From the NCBI RefSeq assembly GCF_015223055.1, contig NZ_JADFBX010000004.1:186001-250000 (forward strand): 64,000 nt of DNA. The letters run 5' to 3'. Of the stretch, positions 26,029-35,672 are shown in pieces. The stretch is from Pedobacter sp. MC2016-24. GTDB lineage: Bacteria > Bacteroidota > Bacteroidia > Sphingobacteriales > Sphingobacteriaceae. Within the stretch, counting starts at the first letter, position 1, and each line of letters opens with the position of its first letter. Both the position numbers and the translations under genes were made by a program. Under the pieces are notes generated by a model that worked only from the letters and a program-made list of their open reading frames with translations, searched no databases and was not told the DNA's origin.

Positions 26029-26100
26029 AGAAACCAGTTTTTCAGAGATAAAAATAACGATTTACTTTGTTAAAGATAGGTAATATTTTATTCGTAGAGA

Positions 26101-26163
26101 TGCGTAATTTTATATCGATGAGTCCGGGTAAAGCATATGATAGAATTTGTATTCTTAACGAAG
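26101..26163. repeat. 63-bp direct repeat, right copy
   Basis: This is the second copy of the element at 20922-20984, with one base difference. It lies upstream of the 26301 gene. In one frame it ends in NEGS and a stop codon. Confidence 0.9.
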
Positions 26164-26300
26164 GATCATAATAAAGGCAAAAAATAAACTATTAAAATCA
26201 CAAAAATGCATATCTCCTCCTTTCTAAGTTAAGCATATAGCGACTTATTTATCCGGCAAACCCGTATATTAGTTGAACTCATTACTATCAAATTAAGGTT

Positions 26301-26876
26301 ATGGAAAACGGCTATTTAGAAAGTGCCATCAAGCAATTTATGTACTATAAAATGTTAGGTGAAAAAACATTTGATCAAATCTCTGAGGAGCAGTTGTTTT
26401 GGCAGCCCAGTCCGGACAGTAACAGTATCGCTACCATTGTTAAGCACTTGTCGGGCAACATGCTTAGCCGATGGACAGAACTTTTAACAACCGACGGCGA
26501 AAAGCCCTGGCGTAACCGCGAGGGAGAGTTTGAGAATGACTTGGGCTCCAGGGCGAAAGTGCTTAGCTTATGGGAGCAGGGTTGGAAGGTCATGCTGGAT
26601 ACGCTCATCTCGTTGTCTGATCATGACCTGAACCGGATCGTTTATATCCGTAACCAAGGCCACACGGTGATGGAGGCAATCAACAGGCAGCTTGCACATT
26701 ATCCTTATCACGTAGGGCAGATCGTTTATATCGGCAAAATGCTGGCTTCGAACTGGCAATCTTTATCTATCCCAAAGGGCAATTCAGTACAGTTCAATGC
26801 GGATAAATTTGCGCAGGAAAAGCATCTCGGGCATTTTACAGATGAGTTTTTAAAGCAGAGCGGTGCCCCAGAATAG
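26301..26876 (+). CDS. DinB-like (DUF1572) protein
   Basis: The 191-residue protein has the four-helix DinB layout with metal-ligand His at KHLSGN (near 49) and AHYPYHVGQ (about 134-142). YYKMLGEKTFDQISEEQLFW near the N-terminus is the DUF1572 start. Members are metal-binding proteins, some acting as thiol-dependent transferases; the substrate is unknown here. The gene is convergent with the winged-helix gene after 11 bp. Confidence 0.8.
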   Translation: MENGYLESAIKQFMYYKMLGEKTFDQISEEQLFWQPSPDSNSIATIVKHLSGNMLSRWTELLTTDGEKPWRNREGEFENDLGSRAKVLSLWEQGWKVMLDTLISLSDHDLNRIVYIRNQGHTVMEAINRQLAHYPYHVGQIVYIGKMLASNWQSLSIPKGNSVQFNADKFAQEKHLGHFTDEFLKQSGAPE

Positions 26877-26887
26877 TGATTTTTTAA

Positions 26888-27787
26888 TTATACCACATCA
26901 GTAGTAATCTCAAGCTTGTATCCTTTTCCGCGTATCACAACAATTTTGATATTCGGATCAAAGTCCAGTTTTTTTCTAAGTTTTGATATGAACATATCCA
27001 GACTGCGACCCACTATAACACCTTCATCTTCCCAGATTTCTTTTTGCAGACGGCTTCTCGCTATGGTCTCGTTTGGAGACAATGCGAAAATGAGCAATAC
27101 GCGGTTTTCCGTTCCGGTCAGATCTATTGCATTTCCATTGATGATGAGCTTCCGATTGCTCGCGTCGAACAAGGCAGGGCCTAAAGTAAACATGTTGTTA
27201 GATTGGCCATCAGGTAAAGCTTTTGGCCGCTTAACAGATCTCAGAAAAATAAAGCCAACAAACGCTAAAAAGGGCAGACTGCTCAGAAGATACCCATTCT
27301 TTACTGTAATTATTCCTGTCCGTTTAAATTTAATGTTGATCAGGTAACATGCTCTGGGTTGTGTTCTCCCTATACATGTTATAATATCATCTTTCTTGTT
27401 TTTAGATATGGCATATTCATAGACTACATTGGAGTTGCCACAGTTCAGAACATTAACAATATAATCACTGGTGAGGGGGGCTTTGGCCAACAGGCGCCGG
27501 GTGGTATTCACCAGGGAGTCCGGTCGAAAAGTAAGCTCATTCTCAAAGCTGATCAGGTATTCATCTTCGGTGATCTTTTTTACCGGAAGTACCCGTGATG
27601 TACTGTCTCCCGATTGTAGGAGTAAGTCATGTCCGATTCTGCGGAGCAAAACTTCCCTTGTGGCGAAATCAAAGTTGCCACTACCGGACATACCGAAAGC
27701 TGCGCAGATGACAGTGATCGATGAGATTACGATCAATCCGAGCAGGTACTTGCGTTTCCCTGACAGGAGATTTGAGCTATCGGACAT
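26888..27787 (-). CDS. membrane-anchored winged-helix transcriptional regulator
   Basis: The 299-residue protein has an N-terminal membrane helix (about 12-33), an extracytoplasmic domain of roughly 130 residues, a second membrane helix (about 165-182) and a C-terminal OmpR/PhoB-type winged helix (about 200-296). The last contains LTGTENRVLLIFALSPNETIARSRLQKEIW and RSLDMFISKLRKKL. The order is reversed relative to ToxR, whose DNA-binding domain is N-terminal. It would sense something outside the cytoplasm and act directly on DNA. Targets are not visible. An ATG at 27787 is the natural start. Confidence 0.75.
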   Translation of the reverse strand: MSDSSNLLSGKRKYLLGLIVISSITVICAAFGMSGSGNFDFATREVLLRRIGHDLLLQSGDSTSRVLPVKKITEDEYLISFENELTFRPDSLVNTTRRLLAKAPLTSDYIVNVLNCGNSNVVYEYAISKNKKDDIITCIGRTQPRACYLINIKFKRTGIITVKNGYLLSSLPFLAFVGFIFLRSVKRPKALPDGQSNNMFTLGPALFDASNRKLIINGNAIDLTGTENRVLLIFALSPNETIARSRLQKEIWEDEGVIVGRSLDMFISKLRKKLDFDPNIKIVVIRGKGYKLEITTDVV

Positions 27788-28025
27788 GCTATTAAAGTTT
27801 ATTTACAAAGTTTACATTTTTTATTTAGAATTCTGATTGTTCAGGCTGAAAGATATCAAAGTAAGTATAGCGGGGCAGAAATAGCGTATGTCGCAACAGT
27901 TGTGTACAAACCGGAATTGATAAAGGCTTGAAACGTCAAATAATTTTTATATTTCTTTCCTTTTAATATAATAAATGACGTTATTGGTTTTACAAAGACA
28001 ATCTACTATTACTTTGTATTTCAAT

Positions 28026-28619
28026 ATGAAAAAAGCTTTGGTGTTTTTTTGGCTGGTATTTTTGTTTTCTGCCATTGGATGTCTATTTTGGTATAACGAT
28101 CTCATTTACCAATTGCCAACACCAATTCCTAAAGACTATAAATCAATTGAGAAAGGAAGTTTGATAGTCTTTAACAAAGACTTGAACAAGGACCATAGTA
28201 AACCTGTTTTTCTCCATTTTTTTAATCCAGACTGTCCCTGTTCACGATTTAACATCAAGCATTTTAAATCGTTGGTTAAAGCGTATGGCGATCGTATTGA
28301 TTTTAGGGTAGTGGTACTGAGCCCAAAGTCTTTTACTCAGGAAATCATCCAAAATAAGTTTGGTCTTCAAATCCCTATTTTATTTGATGCAACCCTTGCC
28401 AAAGCTTGCGGTGTGTATTCTACACCCCAGGCAGTTTTACTGGATCAGGATCAACGTTTATATTATAGAGGTAACTATAACACTACGCGTTATTGTACAG
28501 ATGAAAAAACCAGTTTCGCAAAAATAGCACTGACTGGTTTGTTGAAAAAACAAACTGATCTGGTTTTCAGTGAGGCCGCACTAAAATCCTATGGTTGTAC
28601 TTTGCCAGACTGCAAATGA
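28026..28619 (+). CDS. thioredoxin-fold membrane-anchored protein
   Basis: ATG 28026 is preferred over the longer frame from 27975. The 197-residue protein has an N-terminal membrane anchor (about 4-22) and a thioredoxin-like domain with FFNPDCPCSRFN. The redox site is CPC, not the usual CxxC, as in DUF6436/AhpC-TSA-like proteins. YSTPQAVLLD contains the cis-Pro. Two further Cys pairs lie near the C-terminus (YGCTLPDC). It would act on thiols on the outer face of the inner membrane. It precedes the hybrid kinase by 27 bp. Confidence 0.75.
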   Translation: MKKALVFFWLVFLFSAIGCLFWYNDLIYQLPTPIPKDYKSIEKGSLIVFNKDLNKDHSKPVFLHFFNPDCPCSRFNIKHFKSLVKAYGDRIDFRVVVLSPKSFTQEIIQNKFGLQIPILFDATLAKACGVYSTPQAVLLDQDQRLYYRGNYNTTRYCTDEKTSFAKIALTGLLKKQTDLVFSEAALKSYGCTLPDCK

Positions 28620-28646
28620 TGAATAATTTTTGAACCGATTTAAGCA

Positions 28647-30893
28647 ATGATTTCGAACAACCATATCACTATTTCTGATAACCAAAACCGCCTGCTTTTC
28701 CTCGGAGTTAAGGAAAGAACGGATCGTTTAATGAATTACTTTTTATGGGGATACTTCATATTGGGGCTAATCTTTGCGCAATTTTATGATACCTGGTTAA
28801 TTGCATTTGGGGTAGGTGGTCTGTCTTTGCTGGCTTATTATTCCGTGAAATATTTTTTACCATCATCCAATCTGTATCAATACGTTTTGAGCGCAGTGTT
28901 GGGTATTTTTATGGCTCAGTTTATTTACCAGATGCATGGATTATTCGAAATGCATTTCTTTGCCTTTATTGGCAGTACACTGCTCATCACCTATGAGAAA
29001 TGGAAACTACAGTTGCCCATGCTCGTTGTGGTGATGGTTCATCATGCGGTATTTGGCTATTTGCAAAATAGTGGAGTAAACGAAATCTATTTTACAAGGC
29101 TTGATTATTTTGATCTGCAGACCTTTATCATCCATATATTGCTGTCGGCCATGATTTTTTTCATCTGTGGATTGTGGGCTTACTTACTCAGGAAATCTAA
29201 TGAAAAGCAGGTTGTCCAGACCTTAGCACTGGCTGAACTACAAAAAGAAGCTCAACTGTTATTAGTCCGTAAACAGAATCAGGAGGTATTGGAAAAAGCC
29301 AACGAGAAGCTTAAGGTATCCAATTTAGCTTTGGAAAAAGCCAGAGCTGAAGCTGATCGGGCCAATCAGGCAAAAAGCATCTTTTTGGCTAACATGAGTC
29401 ATGAGATCCGTACCCCTATGAATGGGGTAATGGGAATGGCAATGCTTTTAAAGGAAACGGAACTGAATAAGGAGCAGTATATGTTTGCAGACGTAATTGC
29501 GAATTGCGGCGAGACATTGATTAATGTGATCAACGACATACTGGACTTTTCTAAAATAGAATCTGGCCATATGGAATTAGCATCTGAGGACTTTGACTTG
29601 CGTAAGTGCATTGAAGATGTTTTGGACATATTTGCAGTTAAAGCCGCTGAACTTCAATTGGATTTAATTTATGATATGGAAGAAGATGTTCCTGCGCAAA
29701 TTGTTGGAGATCAGCTACGGTTGAGGCAGGTGTTAATTAATCTGGTTGGAAATTCCATCAAATTTACCGAACAAGGTGAGGTTTTCGTACGGGTTTCTTT
29801 GGGGAATACTTTACAAGACGGACAGTTCGAACTGAAATTTGAAGTACGTGATACTGGTATTGGAATAGCAGCTGATAAATTGGGTAATTTGTTTGACGCT
29901 TTTTCGCAGGTTGATTCTTCTGCAACCCGTAAACATGGTGGCACAGGCCTGGGCCTCGCCATCTCACAAAAGCTTGTTAAACTCATGGGGGGCGAAATTA
30001 ATGTAGAGAGTGAACCGGATCAAGGATCAACCTTCTCATTTATGGTGCATACACAAATCGGAACGCAGTTCATCGTGCCATATGCCAGTTACAGTATGGC
30101 TGAACATGCAGGTAAAAAGGTGATGATTGTTGATGATAATGCCACAAATCTGAGTATTTTAAATAAGCAGCTTGGATATTGGAATTTACAACCTATACTA
30201 GCCAGTTCAGCTAAACAAGCCTTGTCAATACTATCACTTGATCCTTCAGTTGATTTGGTGATCACAGATATGCAGATGGCCGGAATGGATGGTGTAATGC
30301 TGGCCAAGTTGATGAAACAGCGCTATCCATTTATTCCGATCATTTTGCTGAGTGCTATTGGTGAAGAATTTGAAGCACGTCAACTGGACCTGTTTTATTC
30401 GGTCATTACAAAGCCAATTCATCAACATACTCTTAATAAAGAGGTTTCGAATGCATTGCAAACAAGTAGGCAGGCCATAGTAGAAGAACGGGTACTTGGT
30501 AAAAAAATGTCTGCTGATTTTTCAATAAAATATCCCTGCACATTGTTGGTCGCAGAGGATAAATTAGTAAACCAATTGGTTATTCTCAATATTCTAGAAC
30601 GGTTGGGTTATAAACCTGACCTGGTGAGCAACGGAATAGAGGCCGTTGGGGCTGTGCAAAGGAAAGATTATGATATTGTGTTAATGGACATGAAAATGCC
30701 GGTAATGGATGGTTTAGTGGCGACTCGACTGATCAGAGAACAGCAATTGAAACAGCCAGTTATTATTGCGTTAACAGCCAATACATTAAAAGGGGATGAA
30801 CAAGATTGTCTAAATGCTGGGATGGACGATTACATCGGTAAGCCTATTCGCCTCGAAGACTTGATGGATAAACTTGAAAAATGGTGCAGATAG
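28647..30893 (+). CDS. hybrid sensor histidine kinase with two receiver domains
   Basis: The 748-residue protein has about six membrane helices in residues 25-185, a coiled coil (about 190-240), HisKA with the phospho-acceptor in [15 protein letters not shown] (His near 251), and a HATPase domain (N box [17 protein letters not shown] boxes DTGIGI and [11 protein letters not shown]). Receiver 1 follows (about 488-600, phospho-Asp in [13 protein letters not shown]), then receiver 2 (about 630-745, phospho-Asp in [13 protein letters not shown]). No histidine phosphotransfer domain is seen, so phosphate probably leaves to a separate protein. It may be in one transcript with the thioredoxin-fold gene. 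Confidence 0.9.
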   Translation: MISNNHITISDNQNRLLFLGVKERTDRLMNYFLWGYFILGLIFAQFYDTWLIAFGVGGLSLLAYYSVKYFLPSSNLYQYVLSAVLGIFMAQFIYQMHGLFEMHFFAFIGSTLLITYEKWKLQLPMLVVVMVHHAVFGYLQNSGVNEIYFTRLDYFDLQTFIIHILLSAMIFFICGLWAYLLRKSNEKQVVQTLALAELQKEAQLLLVRKQNQEVLEKANEKLKVSNLALEKARAEADRANQAKSIFLANMSHEIRTPMNGVMGMAMLLKETELNKEQYMFADVIANCGETLINVINDILDFSKIESGHMELASEDFDLRKCIEDVLDIFAVKAAELQLDLIYDMEEDVPAQIVGDQLRLRQVLINLVGNSIKFTEQGEVFVRVSLGNTLQDGQFELKFEVRDTGIGIAADKLGNLFDAFSQVDSSATRKHGGTGLGLAISQKLVKLMGGEINVESEPDQGSTFSFMVHTQIGTQFIVPYASYSMAEHAGKKVMIVDDNATNLSILNKQLGYWNLQPILASSAKQALSILSLDPSVDLVITDMQMAGMDGVMLAKLMKQRYPFIPIILLSAIGEEFEARQLDLFYSVITKPIHQHTLNKEVSNALQTSRQAIVEERVLGKKMSADFSIKYPCTLLVAEDKLVNQLVILNILERLGYKPDLVSNGIEAVGAVQRKDYDIVLMDMKMPVMDGLVATRLIREQQLKQPVIIALTANTLKGDEQDCLNAGMDDYIGKPIRLEDLMDKLEKWCR

Positions 30894-30991
30894 CTATAAT
30901 AACCATGGTTTCTAAGAATGGTTAAAAATAACCATTTTGATTTGCAGGTTTAGAAATTAATCCTCACCTTAGTCCCCGAGAGCGTTAATTT

Positions 30992-31032
30992 GAAAAGCCG
31001 GACTTGTCTCCTGATAAGTCTGGCCTTTTTTT
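30992..31032 (+). terminator. intrinsic terminator after hybrid kinase
   Basis: AAAAGCCGGACTT and AAGTCTGGCCTTTT pair with one mismatch and end in a run of seven T. It lies about 100 bp past the kinase stop. Confidence 0.7.
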
Positions 31033-31181
31033 GTCCTATGCATTTGCAGTTTTATGACATCATTCCAAGGCTAAAACGATATGTAAAGCTGATTTGCACT
31101 ACGGACTGCGATGAAGCTACAGATAGACGGCATATTCGTTAAAAGCAGGTCTGCTAGATGAATTGTGGATGTTAGTGCATC

Positions 31182-31376
31182 CTATTCTTTAAGAAACTGC
31201 ACTTGCTTTGTTTCTTCTGCTGGTGTATCTGTGGATTCTGTTGTTACCTCAATGGTATCTTCTTTTTTGCGTGACACCGGAACTGGTGGAACACCAGTAA
31301 CGCCAATGCCCACCGATGCCAAAACAATCAGCAACACGAATCCAATCAGTTTCATTGTTTTTTTGAAACGTTTCAT
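31182..31376 (-). CDS. small membrane-anchored protein
   Basis: The 64-residue product begins MKRFKKTMK and has one hydrophobic helix (about 9-29). A Pro-rich segment (GVPPVPV) and an acidic Thr/Glu-rich tail follow. The layout is that of a signal-anchored small protein. No function is known. The gene is separated from the kinase terminator by about 150 bp. Confidence 0.5.
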   Translation of the reverse strand: MKRFKKTMKLIGFVLLIVLASVGIGVTGVPPVPVSRKKEDTIEVTTESTDTPAEETKQVQFLKE

Positions 31377-31469
31377 AATGTTGTAAATGAATGATACTGT
31401 CGCCCTTTACAGGCAACCTCATAATTAATTGTAAATCGAGTGAAGCCGGGATCCGGCTGCAGGAATAAA

Positions 31470-31865
31470 TTATCCGGCTATAGATAGTTCATCGCCGGAA
31501 TTTTCGGGAATAGCTAGCCTGAAGAAGTGAAAAGGTGGTTTAATGTGGTACCGTTTTACCATCAGCTGGTCAAACTCAACTTTTACCAACTGCGTGTATG
31601 TACGGTGCAGATTTGCAAAATTCTGATCAAAGTCACTTACCAGGGGCTGATAACGGCACAGTCTGCATCCACTTTGATAGGATATGGTTCTTTTGGACAC
31701 TTTTACTATCTTAGCTATAGAAACTTCTGTTTTTACAGCCTGACGAAGATCTTGTTCAATTGCAGCCGAAAATCCGCCGAAAGTAAAAATGCTGAATAGC
31801 ATACACATCCCCAACAGCAATTTGGCTGGTTGATATTTACTCGCGATTTTGGTGAAAATGTGCAT
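31470..31865 (-). CDS. secreted hypothetical protein with CxxC
   Basis: The 131-residue protein has a hydrophobic N-terminus (about 14-35), then a short soluble domain with CRLC in SGCRLCRYQP. It is exported by signal or anchor. The gene is divergent from the LytS-like kinase at 31918, with 52 bp between starts, and may be its target, but that is only positional evidence. Confidence 0.5.
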   Translation of the reverse strand: MHIFTKIASKYQPAKLLLGMCMLFSIFTFGGFSAAIEQDLRQAVKTEVSIAKIVKVSKRTISYQSGCRLCRYQPLVSDFDQNFANLHRTYTQLVKVEFDQLMVKRYHIKPPFHFFRLAIPENSGDELSIAG

Positions 31866-31917
31866 CGAAAGTAAAGATAATCAATTAGTTTTACTGATAA
31901 ACAAAATTCTCCCAATA

Positions 31918-32994
31918 ATGAGTTTAGAAACATCTGTTCCGGTTATAATTCCAGGTAATGAGCGGTTTTTACGTTTTATTGTAGATACAAAGTATAGCAT
32001 CTATCGTCGTACATTATTTGTACTGATACTATTCATCACTATGCTTGGAGGAAATAAGACCCACGAATTTACTGATCAGACCTTTTATGTTCTGAAGGCG
32101 GCAGGATTTTTCTTTACCCTATTGCTGATCAGTCTCAATTTATACGTTCTGATACCTGTTTACTTGTTTAAAGGCCGGTATTTGCATTATGTTTTTTGGG
32201 TATTTGTAGTGATTGTCTGTTCCTTTATTCTCTATACCATTTTAAAAGCACAACTTCCTGAGTTGAGGATTAAGCCGGTTAAACAGGATGACGATGGGTA
32301 CATGGCTGATTTTTTGTCACTCAGCATGATATTATGTATCCTGTGCGCAGCCACGTCCGGGCTGAAACTCTTTCAGCGATGGATCAAGGATAACTACCGA
32401 ATCGTTCAGCTGGAAAACATTCGCATGCACACAGAAATGGATTTTTTAAAGAATCAGATTAATCCACATTTTTTATTTAATATGTTGAATAATAGCCAGG
32501 TTTTGATTCAGACTGATCCAGACCGGGCTAGTGAAATCCTCATCAAATTATCGGATTTACTCAGGTATCAATTATACGACAGCGGAAGGCAACAGGTGCT
32601 GCTTAGCGCGGACATTCGTTTTTTGATCCACTTTTTATCTTTGGAAAAAATCCGCAGGGATTATTTTGAATTCCAGGTACAGCAAGAGGGTACAGAACAA
32701 GCAGTATTGCTGCCACCGCTTTTATTTATACCTTTTGTAGAAAATGCAGTAAAACATAATATTCAATCCGTTGAAGGTGCTTTTGTGCAGCTGAGTTTTA
32801 AACTAATCGGGAGATCGCTTATTTTTGAATGTCGTAACCCCAAACCACTGTCAGGCCATACATTAGCGGAAAAAGGGGGGCTGGGTTTACCCAATGTTAA
32901 AAGACGACTGGAATTGTTGTATCCTGGAAAGTATCAGTTACAGCTAAAAGAAGAACCAGCATTATATACTGTCCATTTAAAACTGAGCTTATGA
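31918..32994 (+). CDS. LytS/YehU-type sensor histidine kinase
   Basis: ATG 31918 avoids overlap with the divergent gene; GTG 31849 would add 23 residues. The protein of about 358 residues has four membrane helices in the first 165 residues, then the His_kinase domain with QINPHFLFNMLNNSQ (phospho-His) and the ATP-binding C-terminus (ENAVKHNI, EKGGLGLPNVKRRLELLY). It overlaps the response regulator by the ATGA of stop and start, so the two are co-translated. Signals are unknown. Confidence 0.88.
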   Translation: MSLETSVPVIIPGNERFLRFIVDTKYSIYRRTLFVLILFITMLGGNKTHEFTDQTFYVLKAAGFFFTLLLISLNLYVLIPVYLFKGRYLHYVFWVFVVIVCSFILYTILKAQLPELRIKPVKQDDDGYMADFLSLSMILCILCAATSGLKLFQRWIKDNYRIVQLENIRMHTEMDFLKNQINPHFLFNMLNNSQVLIQTDPDRASEILIKLSDLLRYQLYDSGRQQVLLSADIRFLIHFLSLEKIRRDYFEFQVQQEGTEQAVLLPPLLFIPFVENAVKHNIQSVEGAFVQLSFKLIGRSLIFECRNPKPLSGHTLAEKGGLGLPNVKRRLELLYPGKYQLQLKEEPALYTVHLKLSL

Positions 32995-33713
32995 AATGTC
33001 TGATCGTAGATGATGAACCTCTGGCAAGAGCGGGGGTCCGGATTCATTTAAAAGATTATCCTGCCCTGGAGCTGGTGGGCTGTTTTAATCGTGCAGCTGA
33101 CGCAGCTGCTTATTTGTTGTTGAACCCGGTGGACCTTATTTTTTTGGACATTCAGATGCCAGGTGTAAGTGGAATTGACTTTGCAAGGTCATTGGGAAAA
33201 ACTACGATGGTTATTTTTATTACCGCACATGTAGAGTACGCATTGGAAAGTTATGAAGTGGATGCCATCGATTACCTGGTTAAACCGATTCATCCCGAGC
33301 GTTTTCAGCGTGCAGTAACAAAAGCTATCGGTTATTCCGCTTTGTTAACGCAACAAAACCTGGGTAATTCCATCGAATTTGCAGATCCGGATTTTCTCTT
33401 TGTCAGATCCGAAAGGCAGTTTTTAAAAGTTTATTTTAAGGAATTGCTATTTATCGAGGGCTTGAAGGATTATGTAATCCTTCATTTAAAAGATCAGCGG
33501 TTGATGACCGCAATGAACCTCAAAGCCATCCATCAGAAATTACCGGAACATCTTTTTATCAGGGTAAGCAAGTCATATATTGTAAATACGGCACAAATCA
33601 AAGTATTCGATAACAATAGTATTTACATCAATGAAAATGAAATCCCCATCGGAAATAACTATCGGAGTTTCTTTTTTGAAACCTTTGTAAACAACAAATT
33701 ATTGAACCGTTAA
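32991..33713 (+). CDS. LytTR-family response regulator
   Basis: The 240-residue protein has a receiver domain (residues 1-120, phospho-Asp in DLIFLDIQMPG) and a C-terminal LytTR DNA-binding domain (about 135-235, with LFVRSERQFLKVYFKELLFIEGLKDYV). LytTR proteins bind direct repeats spaced by two helical turns. Such repeats lie 15 bp downstream of its stop, before the next gene, which supports control of that gene. Confidence 0.9.
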   Translation: MKCLIVDDEPLARAGVRIHLKDYPALELVGCFNRAADAAAYLLLNPVDLIFLDIQMPGVSGIDFARSLGKTTMVIFITAHVEYALESYEVDAIDYLVKPIHPERFQRAVTKAIGYSALLTQQNLGNSIEFADPDFLFVRSERQFLKVYFKELLFIEGLKDYVILHLKDQRLMTAMNLKAIHQKLPEHLFIRVSKSYIVNTAQIKVFDNNSIYINENEIPIGNNYRSFFFETFVNNKLLNR

Positions 33714-33727
33714 TCGATAAAAATATC

Positions 33728-33762
33728 ATTTGGTCTAAATTTCCACCAATTTGGTCTAAAAT
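33728..33762 (+). promoter_or_regulatory. candidate LytTR direct-repeat operator
   Basis: ATTTGGTCTAAAT occurs at 33728 and again at 33749, so the repeat period is 21 bp. That is the spacing used by LytTR regulators such as AgrA and ComE. TAAGTTTG (33788-33795) downstream matches the -7 element TAnnTTTG. Confidence 0.55.
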
Positions 33763-33800
33763 TTAAAATAGACTAGTCCTCGCTTGATAAGTTTGCTGGT

Positions 33801-35591
33801 ATGAAGATCAGCTATAAGCCCGCATTTTACTTGTTTTTTACGCTTATCATTTTAATCTCCAGTTTGTGCCTGGATGTATTGATGATTTATAGGCCTGAAT
33901 TTTTCATCAGGTGGCTTAAATTATTTCTTTTAAGTTGTCTCATCCTCATCTGTTCCAGTACTACTTACGGATTTGTATACGGAGAACATAAGCAGATTGG
34001 CGACCTTGCCTTTTACAACAGGATGCAGTATTTAGCCGGGCGGGCAGATTCAAAGCTACTTTACCGGTATCTCGAAAGTTTAACACAAAAGGATGTGGCT
34101 GGGTATGGTTTCCCTGCTTTATCCGCTGTCGGAACAGTACAAGTTACTTATGGGATGTTAAGTGCGTTGTCAGGTGATCATCAAAATGACCCGGTGGTAT
34201 TGGAGGCTCAGTTGAGAGATCCCAACTCAATTATTCAAAAGATTATCCAGCTTCACCAGCTGTATCTGGACAAAGGTGAAAAGGCTGCTCCGGATGCAGA
34301 TTTGACTAAACTTGACATCAGTTATGCACTTACCGCTACAGTTAACCTCTCTCATTTCTATGCTTATGGCAAATCTTTTCCAGATCAACTGAAAGATTTT
34401 GATCCTGCAAAGGTGAAACAGGCCTCAGACCGGGCATATTTGTCGGCCTTTGTTAAAAGCCTTTTGCATACCAATGCCATGAGAATGTATGTCAGCCTGC
34501 ATCTTCTGGCTATAGATCTGGCCGAAAAAAGTGGGAAGATGGCATTGGCAGATGCAGCGGATGCAGCAAATCTTTTGCAACAAGCTTTACTGATCAATGG
34601 TTTTGCAGATCATTTTCTGGAAGATGCATTTTCCGGTGGACATTTGGTGGTTAACCGCAGAATGCTTGAATCTTTCACTAACAACAAAGCACTCCATGAT
34701 TTTTATTCTGAACATGGTACTATGGTGGTTAACCAAAAAGGACAGATTTGGAGGGCTTATGGAGATGGTAAATTTGAAGCAGAAAATACCACTGGGAAAC
34801 GGGTTATTTTAGCTGTAGAATTGTCTTTGCAGGATTTGATGGATGCATTTGTTATGGCCTCAAATGACAAAGCATATGGAGGTTTTTTGAGCCTGATACC
34901 CGACCAAAAAGAACTTCAGCCGGATTACCTCATTAAACATATTGCTGCCCTTAGCCTGGTGCCTATTCCGTATAACTCCAACCTGGAAAAGTTGATGCCT
35001 GCAAGCATCGCAGTCACAGATTCCATGAGGAAGGTGAACCAATTGCTGTATTATCGGAATTTTATCAAGAGCAGGATAGGCAATTCCTTTCTGATCGGTA
35101 CACAGAATGCAGTGGCCGGGCCAACAATTACCGGACTTGAATTCAGGTTAAATGCATTCAATTTCAGTAAAAAATATGCTTATAATGCGGCAGGTGGTAA
35201 AAAAGGAATGTTGGATTACTGGCATGGATATACGCTTTCGTATCACATCCTAAAATCAAGGACAGATGGACCCAAAAGACTGATTTCTCAAATCACCGGG
35301 GGAGTAAGGAGTAATTTTGATTACTGGTTGAGCGAAAGACGTTTTTTGGGACTATACAGTTATATGGAAACCGGACTACAATTTGAGAACCATCATACAG
35401 ACCTTATTTTTGCACCGTCATTGGGGATCAATCTGGGTTCATTGCTGAATATCAATTATTATAACATGCCAGCCTGGCTCCGTATACCTGCAATGTACCT
35501 GCTGCCACTTAAAGTCCGTTATGGACCGGTGTTATCTTTTTCCCATAAACCAGAACACTTTGTAGCAATTGAACTGGACCTGTTTCTTTAA
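33801..35591 (+). CDS. secreted protein with phospholipase C/P1 nuclease-like fold
   Basis: The frame starts at ATG 33801, but the -7-like element sits only six bases upstream, and the Met at 33882 gives a normal signal peptide (LKLFLLSCLILICSSTTYG). The true start may be 33882. The mature part begins GEHKQIGD and later has FADHFLEDAFSGGHL (about 275-290), a His/Asp arrangement like the zinc sites of the PLC/P1 nuclease fold. The C-terminal 200 residues look beta-rich. I infer a secreted or surface zinc hydrolase. It is the likely target of the LytTR regulator. Confidence 0.55.
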   Translation: MKISYKPAFYLFFTLIILISSLCLDVLMIYRPEFFIRWLKLFLLSCLILICSSTTYGFVYGEHKQIGDLAFYNRMQYLAGRADSKLLYRYLESLTQKDVAGYGFPALSAVGTVQVTYGMLSALSGDHQNDPVVLEAQLRDPNSIIQKIIQLHQLYLDKGEKAAPDADLTKLDISYALTATVNLSHFYAYGKSFPDQLKDFDPAKVKQASDRAYLSAFVKSLLHTNAMRMYVSLHLLAIDLAEKSGKMALADAADAANLLQQALLINGFADHFLEDAFSGGHLVVNRRMLESFTNNKALHDFYSEHGTMVVNQKGQIWRAYGDGKFEAENTTGKRVILAVELSLQDLMDAFVMASNDKAYGGFLSLIPDQKELQPDYLIKHIAALSLVPIPYNSNLEKLMPASIAVTDSMRKVNQLLYYRNFIKSRIGNSFLIGTQNAVAGPTITGLEFRLNAFNFSKKYAYNAAGGKKGMLDYWHGYTLSYHILKSRTDGPKRLISQITGGVRSNFDYWLSERRFLGLYSYMETGLQFENHHTDLIFAPSLGINLGSLLNINYYNMPAWLRIPAMYLLPLKVRYGPVLSFSHKPEHFVAIELDLFL

Positions 35592-35672
35592 ATGGTTTTT
35601 TGGGATAGGCTATATGCAATGATATTTCAAAGCATGTTATAACTACAATAGGGAGATTTATCTGGTTTAACT

